In this document: one piece after another, positions 7,442 through 13,277 of the stretch
How positions within the stretch are numbered: position 1 is the stretch's first letter
How the letters are laid out: the number at the start of each line of letters is the position of its first letter
NCBI GenBank assembly: GCA_002701705.1
Contig: NZWU01000009.1
Coordinates: 1-13,277 of the forward strand
Origin: Gammaproteobacteria bacterium
GTDB lineage: Bacteria > Pseudomonadota > Gammaproteobacteria > GCA-002705445 > GCA-002716945
DNA length: 13,277 nucleotides
Reading direction: 5' to 3'
Notes under the pieces: generated by a model
What the model was told of the DNA's origin: nothing
What the model saw: the letters and a program-made list of their open reading frames with translations, nothing else
The model's database searches: none
Translations under genes and position numbers: made by a program

Positions 7442-9397
7442 TTAAAAAATATCTTTTAATTGATTTAATATGTTTTCATTTTCCAAAGTAGATGTATCAC
7501 CAGAAATTTTTTCACCTCTTGCTATATTTCTTAGCAATCTCCTCATAATCTTTCCTGATCTAGTTTTTGGAAGATTAGTAGAGAATGATATACGTTCAGG
7601 TTTTGCTATAGATCCTATTTTTATTTTTACCCATTCCCTAAGTTCATCAGCAAATTGTTTTTCACCATGCAATTTGAAATTGTCTCTGAGAACAACAAAC
7701 GCATGAATTGCTTCCCCTTTTATTTCATGTGGATAGCTTACGACTGCAGATTCTGCAACAAATTCATGTGAGACAATAGCTGACTCAATTTCCATAGTTC
7801 CCAATCTATGTCCGGAGACATTAACAACATCATCTGATCGTCCCATAATCCATATGTTCCCATCCTCATCTTTCCTAGCAGTATCTCCTGTTATATAAAA
7901 TTTATTATCATATTTTTTCCAGTATGTATTAATATACCTATCCTTATCACCCCATATACCTCTCAGCATAGATGGCCAAGGTTTTTTTATCACAAGATTG
8001 CCACCTTGACTTGCGTTTTGGACTTTGTTTCCCTCTGAGTCGACAACTTCAACCTCTATACCTGGCAAGGGCTTTGTACATGTTCCTGGTATCACTTGAT
8101 ATATTCCTGGCAGCGGGGCGATCATGTTTGCGCCAGTTTCAGTTTGCCACCAAGTGTCTACAATTGGACAATTTTCTTTTCCAATATTTTTATGATACCA
8201 AATCCAAGCTTCAGGATTAATTGGTTCACCTACAGTTCCTAATAATCTTAAAGAATCTAATTTGTGTTTAGATGGTAATTCATCACCAAGTTTCATTAGT
8301 GTTCTTATTGCAGTTGGTGCTGTATAAAATACAGACACCTTATTTTCATCAATGATTTTCCAAAACCTATCTCCACCAGGATATGTTGGAGCTCCATCAT
8401 AAATTAAAACCGTTGCCCCAAGAGCAAGAGGGCCATAGACAACATAACTATGACCAGTTATCCAACCTATATCAGCAGTGCACCAAAAAATGTCATCATT
8501 TTTTAAATCAAATACCCATTTGTTTGTAAGCAGACAATTAAGAAGATAGCCTGCGGAACTGTGTATTATTCCTTTTGGTTTTCCAGTTGAGCCAGATGTA
8601 TACAGAATAAAAAGCAAGTCTTCGGCTGACATTTCTTCAGGAGCAACAATGACACCGTTTTCATCTGCTATATCATGCCACCAAATATCCCTAGATTTAG
8701 TAAAATTAATTTTTTCAGAAGAATTTTTATAAACTATACAGTGATCTATAGATGGGCAACCCATATCTAAAGCTTTATCAACAGTATCTTTAGCTCTTAT
8801 AGACTTACCACCCCTCTTAAATGAGTCAACAGTAACCACCACTTTTGCTGAACAATCATTTATTCTGTCCTTTAATGATTCAGATGAAAATCCTGCAAAT
8901 ACTACAGAGTGAATTATACCTAATCTTGCACAAGACAACATTACAGTAATGGATTCTGGGATTGTTGGCATATAAATAATAACTCTATCTTGTTTTTTTA
9001 AGCCAAGTTTTTTTAGACCAGATGAAAATGAATTAACTTTAGAAAATAGTTGATTGTAGGTAATATTGGTAATTGTGTTCTCTTCCGAGACATGTTTAAT
9101 TGCAATCTTATTTTTTTTATCTGTTTCAACATGTCTGTCCAAACAATTTGCTGAAACATTGAGAGTTCCATCTTCAAACCACTTAAAAAAAGGAGACGTG
9201 CCTGTGCAAACAGTGTTAAATTTTTTTATCCAAGTCAATTCAGTGTTTGCCAATTCTTTCCAGAATAAGTCTGGCTCAGAATTATATTTTGTTAGTAATG
9301 TGGCTAAATCTTCATTTTTAAGATTGGCTTGGCGGACAAACTTTTCTGAGGGTTTAAAAGTCCTCTTTTCTTTAAGGTTTGATTCTATATTTTTCAT
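7442..9397 (-). CDS. acs: Acetyl-CoA synthetase (AMP-forming)
   Basis: Acs makes acetyl-CoA from acetate, ATP and CoA through an acetyl-AMP intermediate, letting the cell use or scavenge acetate. The 651 residues match the usual length (E. coli 652). The phosphate-binding loop is YTSGSTGKPKG (266-276). WWQTETG (416-422) includes the tryptophan that limits the acyl pocket to short acids. YITGDTARKDEDG and GRSDDVVNVSGHRLG form the hinge and CoA-side region. PKTRSGKIMRR carries the catalytic lysine K616, the residue controlled by reversible acetylation in other bacteria (E. coli K609). It starts 15 bases after the dksA stop and ends 12 bases before the MFS gene, so dksA-acs-MFS look like one transcript. 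No clear SD is present. Propionyl-CoA synthetase is a related alternative, but overall length and motifs favour Acs. Confidence 0.96.
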   Translation of the reverse strand: MKNIESNLKEKRTFKPSEKFVRQANLKNEDLATLLTKYNSEPDLFWKELANTELTWIKKFNTVCTGTSPFFKWFEDGTLNVSANCLDRHVETDKKNKIAIKHVSEENTITNITYNQLFSKVNSFSSGLKKLGLKKQDRVIIYMPTIPESITVMLSCARLGIIHSVVFAGFSSESLKDRINDCSAKVVVTVDSFKRGGKSIRAKDTVDKALDMGCPSIDHCIVYKNSSEKINFTKSRDIWWHDIADENGVIVAPEEMSAEDLLFILYTSGSTGKPKGIIHSSAGYLLNCLLTNKWVFDLKNDDIFWCTADIGWITGHSYVVYGPLALGATVLIYDGAPTYPGGDRFWKIIDENKVSVFYTAPTAIRTLMKLGDELPSKHKLDSLRLLGTVGEPINPEAWIWYHKNIGKENCPIVDTWWQTETGANMIAPLPGIYQVIPGTCTKPLPGIEVEVVDSEGNKVQNASQGGNLVIKKPWPSMLRGIWGDKDRYINTYWKKYDNKFYITGDTARKDEDGNIWIMGRSDDVVNVSGHRLGTMEIESAIVSHEFVAESAVVSYPHEIKGEAIHAFVVLRDNFKLHGEKQFADELREWVKIKIGSIAKPERISFSTNLPKTRSGKIMRRLLRNIARGEKISGDTSTLENENILNQLKDIF

Positions 9398-9412
9398 TTT
9401 GAAGACACATAT

Positions 9413-9868
9413 TTAGTCTATTCGAGTTTTTTCTAATCTCTCATGTCGTTCCTGTGCTTCAATACATAATGTTGCAATTGGACGTGCTTCTAGTCTTTTA
9501 ATACCAATTGGGTCACCTGTTTCTTCGCAATATCCATACGAACCATCATCAATCCTCTGTAGGGCTTGATCAATTTTACTGATAAGCTTTCTCTCTCTAT
9601 CCCTAGTTCTAAGTTCTAGCCTGAACTCCTCTTCTTGTGTTGCAGCATCATTTGGATCTGAGAGCTTAGAAGAGTCTTGTTTCATATGCTCAACAGTCTT
9701 ATCTGCTTCCTTCATCAGTTGCTTTTTCCATTCAAGTAATATGATTTTGAAATGTGAAACCTGTTTAGAAGACATATATTTTTCCCCTTTCGTAGACTTA
9801 TAGGGCTTAAAGGCAAGAAAGCTATATAAATCTTTCTTATTTATGTTTTTATGAGTAGATTTTTGCAT
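9413..9868 (-). CDS. dksA: RNA polymerase-binding transcription factor DksA, two-cysteine type
   Basis: DksA enters the RNA polymerase secondary channel and, with ppGpp, adjusts transcription of rRNA, amino-acid and many other promoters. From the ATG at 9868 the protein has 151 residues, the same as E. coli DksA, with no apparent gaps in register. The coiled-coil tip has D74 and A76 (DPNDAATQEEEF), the residues needed for function, followed by LELRTRDRERKLI. The zinc-finger region has C114 and C135, but the other two ligand positions are T117 (CEET) and A138 (CIEA). This is the CxxT(x17)CxxA pattern of zinc-independent DksA proteins such as P. aeruginosa DksA2. A TTG at 9877 would add three residues, but the ATG is preferred on length. 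It heads a probable operon with acs and the MFS gene. Being joined to acetate activation is unusual and may tie it to carbon starvation (inference). Confidence 0.96.
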   Translation of the reverse strand: MQKSTHKNINKKDLYSFLAFKPYKSTKGEKYMSSKQVSHFKIILLEWKKQLMKEADKTVEHMKQDSSKLSDPNDAATQEEEFRLELRTRDRERKLISKIDQALQRIDDGSYGYCEETGDPIGIKRLEARPIATLCIEAQERHERLEKTRID

Positions 9869-9884
9869 TATGGTCAAACCATTT

Positions 9885-9913
9885 ATTCTGCATGTACATG
9901 AGCCCTATATCAA
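9885..9913 (-). promoter_or_regulatory. Candidate promoter for dksA-acs-MFS, with palindrome in the spacer
   Basis: On the minus strand, TTGATA (9908-9913) is a five-of-six -35 match. A 17-base spacer separates it from CAGAAT (9885-9890), a four-of-six -10 match. The predicted start of transcription is about ten bases before the dksA ATG at 9868. The spacer contains the perfect 10-base palindrome CATGTACATG (9891-9900), well placed for an operator. The assignment rests on pattern and position only; read-through from xseA is also possible because no terminator is visible after it. Confidence 0.35.
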
Positions 9914-9937
9914 GTATTTTTTTAGATTTGAGCAATG

Positions 9938-11269
9938 TTAGCGCTTTTTAATGAGTGTTTCACCATCATGAAATTCAGCAGAGAATATTGGAGCCTTATC
10001 AAACTCTATTTTACTTTTAATAATTTTCCTGCCTTTATTCCTAATAATAGAATAGCCTTTTTTCAGGATTTTTTTAGGATTACAATTTGATATTTCAGCA
10101 AAAGCACTAGAAAAATTTTGTTTCTTTATTTCATATATTTTTAATATTTGAAAGTCTAATTGTCTACGAATATTTACATGCCTTTCTGATAAACTGAGGA
10201 TTTTTTGCTTTATTATTTTATTTGATTGATTTATTTTCAAATTAATATTTTTATTTTTATCTCTTACAAAACCCAAGATATTTTTAAAATTATTTAGTAT
10301 CCTTCTCAATGTATTTTTATATTCAACTACCATATTCTTTATAATCTTTTCTGGATTGTACACACCTAGCGAGGTTACTGTTTGTTTTACTAAATTTTCA
10401 GATTTTTCTAATTTCAATTTTATTTGTGATAAAAAAAGATTTTCTATTTCTGCTAATCGTTGATACAAATCATTTTTGTCTGGTGTCGCAGAGGTTGCGG
10501 CATGAGTTGGAGTTTCAGCAGCCAAGTCAGAAACATAATCAGCGATTGTTTTATCTGGCTGATGCCCTATACCAGTTATAATTGGGATTTTTGATGAGTA
10601 GATTTCTCTTGCAACACCTTCGTCATTAAAAGGCATTAGGTCTTGTAGAGATCCACCGCCCCTAACAATTAGTAATACATCTGCCTCATTGTCTGAATTG
10701 GCATGCTTTATTTGTTTTATGATACTTCTAGCTGCCATTTCACCTTGTACTGTACTAGGATATATAAACACTTTTGCAACAGGATACCTTTTTTTAATTA
10801 TTGTAGTGACATCATGTAATGCATCTCCTTGTTGAGATGTAACAACCCCGATAATTTCAGGAAAACTTGGGATTTCTTTTTTGTGTTCAAACAGACCTTC
10901 ACTTTCAAGTTTCTTTCTTACTTGTTCAATTTTTTTCTTTAAAAAACCCTCTCCGTATTCAACAATTTCATGAATTTTAATTTGAAATTTACCATTAGGT
11001 TGATAGAGGTTTACTTCACCCGTTATAAGCACTTCTAAATTTTCATAATCTGTAATATTTATTTTTTGCGTGTTTTCCCATGATAAAATAGCACAATCTA
11101 CTGCATATAGTTTTAAACCTGAATTTTCACTGAGTCGACAATACTGATTACCATTTGGATATTTACGCGTACCTGTTACCTCGCCTTTAATCATGATAGG
11201 GTGTTCGAAAGAATTTTGAAGCAGGGCACCTACTTTTAGATTGAGTTCAGAAACGCTAAAAATTTTCAT
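9938..11269 (-). CDS. xseA: Exodeoxyribonuclease VII large subunit
   Basis: XseA is the catalytic subunit of exonuclease VII, which with several XseB subunits cuts single-stranded DNA from both ends into acid-soluble oligonucleotides. The 443 residues (E. coli 456) begin with the OB-fold DNA-binding domain (about 1-105, FSVSELNLKVG). The catalytic region follows with GVVTSQQGDALHD (about 141-153), IVRGGGSLQDLMPFNDE (about 201-217) and GIGHQPDKTIADYVSDLAAETPTHAA (233-258). The latter corresponds to the E. coli GHETD motif, with His236 and Asp239 kept. A long lysine-rich coiled coil (about 265-390) and a C-terminal strand region (NPKKILKKGYSIIR) complete the family architecture. It is transcribed away from guaB, the E. 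coli arrangement, and ends 69 bases before the dksA ATG. xseB is not in the window. Confidence 0.95.
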   Translation of the reverse strand: MKIFSVSELNLKVGALLQNSFEHPIMIKGEVTGTRKYPNGNQYCRLSENSGLKLYAVDCAILSWENTQKINITDYENLEVLITGEVNLYQPNGKFQIKIHEIVEYGEGFLKKKIEQVRKKLESEGLFEHKKEIPSFPEIIGVVTSQQGDALHDVTTIIKKRYPVAKVFIYPSTVQGEMAARSIIKQIKHANSDNEADVLLIVRGGGSLQDLMPFNDEGVAREIYSSKIPIITGIGHQPDKTIADYVSDLAAETPTHAATSATPDKNDLYQRLAEIENLFLSQIKLKLEKSENLVKQTVTSLGVYNPEKIIKNMVVEYKNTLRRILNNFKNILGFVRDKNKNINLKINQSNKIIKQKILSLSERHVNIRRQLDFQILKIYEIKKQNFSSAFAEISNCNPKKILKKGYSIIRNKGRKIIKSKIEFDKAPIFSAEFHDGETLIKKR

Positions 11270-11287
11270 ATTTTTTTATATTTATGT

Positions 11288-11315
11288 TTCATATGATAAC
11301 TTTAATATGTATAAT
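11288..11315 (+). promoter_or_regulatory. Probable guaBA promoter
   Basis: A perfect TATAAT at 11310-11315 is preceded, after 16 bases, by TTCATA (11288-11293; four of six matches to TTGACA). The predicted transcript start is near 11321-11323. That would make an ATG at 11321 essentially leaderless or untranscribed, and it gives a leader of about 40 bases to the preferred guaB start at 11363. The whole 11270-11320 gap between xseA and guaB is AT-rich and must also hold the xseA promoter, which I could not place. No E. coli-like PurR operator is visible. Confidence 0.55.
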
Positions 11316-11362
11316 ATAGAATGGTAGACACTACAAAATTTTCTAAATCCACTAAATTAAAT

Positions 11363-12817
11363 ATGTCTGATGAGGGATTGGCTTTTGATGATGTCCTCTT
11401 AATCCCACAATTTTCTGAAATTCTTCCGTCTGATGTTGATTTGACGACAAAATTAACTAATAAAATCAATCTTAAGATTCCAATTATATCTGCTGCCATG
11501 GATACTGTAACAGAATCTAAAATGGCTATTACCTTAGCAGGAGAAGGAGGGATTGGTATTATTCATAAAAACATGAGCATAGATGAGCAAGCACAACAAA
11601 TTAAAATGGTAAAAAAATATGAAAGTGGAGTCATCAAAGACCCAATCACTGCAAGCCCATCCATGAGCGTAAAAGAAATCTACGATATTACCAAAAAATA
11701 TGGAATTTCAGGCGTACCAATTGTTGATAAGAATATTTTGGTTGGTATTGTTACCAACAGAGACTTAAGGTTTGTTGATAACCTTAATCTCAGTGTCACT
11801 AAAATAATGACACCTAAAGCGAAATTAATCACTGTTAAAGAGAACTATACAAAGGAAGAGGTTATTTCAGCTCTAAGAGAAAACCGCATAGAAAAAATTC
11901 TTATTGTGAACAAAAAACATGAACTGAGGGGCATGATAACTTTTAAAGATATACAAAAATCTACAACTTATCCAAATGCGTCGAAAGATAAATCAGGAAG
12001 TTTAATTGTTGGTGGAGCAATTGGTACAAACAACGAGTCTATGCAAAGAGCGGAAGCCTTAATTAGCCAAAAAGCTGATGTTATAGTGATTGATACTGCT
12101 CATGGTCATTCCAAGTTGGTTTTAGACATGCTTAAGAGAATTAAGAAAAAATTTCCACATCAACAAGTTATCGCAGGAAATATTGCAACAGAACAAGCTG
12201 CAAAGGACTTAATTTCATGTGGGGCAGATGCAGTTAAGGTTGGAATTGGTCCTGGTTCAATATGCACTACAAGAATTGTTGCTGGTGTAGGAGTTCCACA
12301 ATTATCAGCAGTCATGAATGTCGCTAAAATTTCAAAAAAAATGAAAGTTCCGCTAATAGCTGATGGAGGTATCAGATACTCGGGGGATATAGCTAAGGCA
12401 ATTGCTGCTGGAGCAGATACAGTCATGTTGGGAGGGCTTTTAGCTGGAACTGATGAATCACCTGGTGATGTTGAATTATATGAAGGAAGAACCTATAAAT
12501 CTTATCGCGGTATGGGTTCAATCGGAGCTATGCAGAAAGGTTCACGTGATCGATATCTACAAGACAATGAAAAATCTACCTCTAAGCTTATACCTGAAGG
12601 GATTGAAGGTAGAGTTCCATATAAAGGGACTATGAAAACAATCCTTCATCAATTAACAGGAGGTCTTAAGTCTAGCATGGGTTATGTTGGTTGCAACAAC
12701 CTAGAAAATATGAAAAAGAACACAAGGTTTATTAAAATTTCTTCATCTGCAAAACAAGAAAGTCATGTACATGATGTTGCAATTGTAAAAGAACCACCAA
12801 ATTACCAACCGCGATAA
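11363..12817 (+). CDS. guaB: IMP dehydrogenase
   Basis: GuaB oxidises IMP to XMP with NAD+, the committed step of guanine nucleotide synthesis. Starting at 11363 the protein is 484 residues (E. coli 488) and begins [15 protein letters not shown], the usual family start. An upstream in-frame ATG at 11321 would add 14 residues without family counterpart and coincides with the predicted transcript start. Counting from 11321, features are SAAMDTVTE (58-66), a CBS pair at about 104-215, the loop GPGSICTTR with catalytic Cys315, [28 protein letters not shown], the mobile flap around GSRDRY (407-412), and EGRVPYKG. The near-terminal ESHVHDV is also standard. The CBS pair makes it the full-length regulatory form that can respond to purine nucleotides. 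guaA follows after 2 bases, so the two are co-expressed. Confidence 0.96.
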   Translation: MSDEGLAFDDVLLIPQFSEILPSDVDLTTKLTNKINLKIPIISAAMDTVTESKMAITLAGEGGIGIIHKNMSIDEQAQQIKMVKKYESGVIKDPITASPSMSVKEIYDITKKYGISGVPIVDKNILVGIVTNRDLRFVDNLNLSVTKIMTPKAKLITVKENYTKEEVISALRENRIEKILIVNKKHELRGMITFKDIQKSTTYPNASKDKSGSLIVGGAIGTNNESMQRAEALISQKADVIVIDTAHGHSKLVLDMLKRIKKKFPHQQVIAGNIATEQAAKDLISCGADAVKVGIGPGSICTTRIVAGVGVPQLSAVMNVAKISKKMKVPLIADGGIRYSGDIAKAIAAGADTVMLGGLLAGTDESPGDVELYEGRTYKSYRGMGSIGAMQKGSRDRYLQDNEKSTSKLIPEGIEGRVPYKGTMKTILHQLTGGLKSSMGYVGCNNLENMKKNTRFIKISSSAKQESHVHDVAIVKEPPNYQPR

Positions 12818-12819
12818 CT

Positions 12820-13277
12820 ATGACCAATGAAAAATCTAATTCAATACTAATAATTGATTTTGGATCGCAATACACACAACTGATTGCAAGAAGAGTTAGG
12901 GAATGTGGGGTTTACAGTATTGTAAAGCCAAATACTATAACTCTAAAAGAGATAAATTTAATTAATCCAAGAGGAATAGTTTTAACCGGTGGGCCAGAAT
13001 CAGTCAAATCAAAAAGAAAATTATCAATAGACAATAAGGTATTTAATTTATCCATACCAATTCTAGGGATTTGCTATGGAATGCAATTAATTGGAGATTA
13101 CTTTAATGGCAAGGTTGACAGTTCAAGGAAAAAAGAGTTTGGCAATTCTGAATTTTTTGTGAAAAAAAATTCAGAGGTTTTTAGAAACATAAAGTCAAGA
13201 AAATTCAATGTATGGATGAGCCATGGTGATAAAATAAATTCTATCCCAAGAGGCTTCAACGTAATTGGGAAAAGCAC
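12820..13277 (+). CDS. guaA: GMP synthase (glutamine-hydrolysing), 3' end outside window
   Basis: GuaA converts XMP to GMP using ATP and ammonia taken from glutamine. Only the first 152 codons are present, all within the N-terminal class I glutamine amidotransferase domain. It starts MTNEKSNSILIIDFGSQY. LTGGPESV (about 55-62) and ILGICYGMQLIG follow, with nucleophile Cys85. KEFGNSEF and VWMSHGDKINSIP (about 131-143) match the family substrate loop. The catalytic His-Glu pair and the ATP pyrophosphatase and dimerisation domains lie beyond the right edge. The ATG is 2 bases after the guaB stop, so translation is probably coupled. No frameshift or stop occurs in the visible part. The gene was translated by hand from the sequence. 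Confidence 0.95.
   Translation, partial: MTNEKSNSILIIDFGSQYTQLIARRVRECGVYSIVKPNTITLKEINLINPRGIVLTGGPESVKSKRKLSIDNKVFNLSIPILGICYGMQLIGDYFNGKVDSSRKKEFGNSEFFVKKNSEVFRNIKSRKFNVWMSHGDKINSIPRGFNVIGKS

Noticed and set aside
9066..9416. 116-codon plus-strand open frame at the 5' end of acs
   Set aside because: Complement of conserved Acs coding sequence; no SD, no family resemblance and hydrophobic shadow composition. Similar shorter frames elsewhere in the window were dropped for the same reasons.
9878..9937. Terminator between xseA and dksA
   Set aside because: No GC-rich hairpin is present, and on the transcribed strand the homopolymer run reads as A rather than T.
11302..11499. 65-codon minus-strand open frame over the start of guaB
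   Set aside because: Antisense to the conserved GuaB N-terminus and overlapping the probable guaB promoter; no homology or ribosome binding site recognised.
1..13277. Mobile element, prophage, CRISPR, toxin-antitoxin or tRNA genes
   Set aside because: Every stretch is explained by conserved housekeeping genes with small gaps. I saw no transposase, integrase, direct-repeat array or cloverleaf-like sequence.

Overview
The window is ordinary, gene-dense chromosome from an AT-rich bacterium. Coding covers nearly everything, there is no gene-free stretch over 300 bases, and most intergenic gaps are 2 to 60 bases. Two conserved neighbourhoods point to a gammaproteobacterium: infB-rbfA-truB-rpsO-pnp, and xseA divergent from guaB-guaA (as in E. 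coli). The low GC, tight spacing and short protein tails suggest a small, streamlined and perhaps marine genome (SAR86- or SUP05-like). That placement is an inference; no 16S or other decisive marker is present.

Layout. (1) Bases 1-5747, plus strand: translation and RNA-metabolism cluster. It holds infB (5' end outside the window), rbfA, truB, rpsO with a probable promoter of its own, pnp, and a small gene for a single S1 RNA-binding domain. That small gene is a clear duplicate of the C-terminal S1 domain of the adjacent pnp. (2) Bases 5744-9868, minus strand, read right to left: dksA, acs (acetyl-CoA synthetase) and a large OFA-type MFS transporter. They are 12-27 bases apart and look like one operon. 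The transporter gene converges on the S1 gene and their stop codons overlap. (3) Bases 9938-11269, minus: xseA, large subunit of exonuclease VII. (4) Bases 11363-13277, plus: guaB and the start of guaA (cut by the right edge), the two steps from IMP to GMP.

How the genes fit together. Cluster 1 makes and matures the 30S subunit, starts translation, modifies tRNA and degrades mRNA. Cluster 2 joins a ppGpp-responsive transcription factor to acetate activation and a probable monocarboxylate transporter. Cluster 4 makes GMP, the precursor of GTP and (p)ppGpp.

I found no mobile element, phage, CRISPR array, tRNA or rRNA, and no convincing new multi-gene system. The points most worth a second look are the pnp-derived S1 gene, a TruB lacking the near-universal His-Thr before its catalytic Asp, a DksA with only two of four zinc-ligand cysteines, two long periplasmic insertions at symmetry-related places in the transporter, and the overlapping convergent stops.
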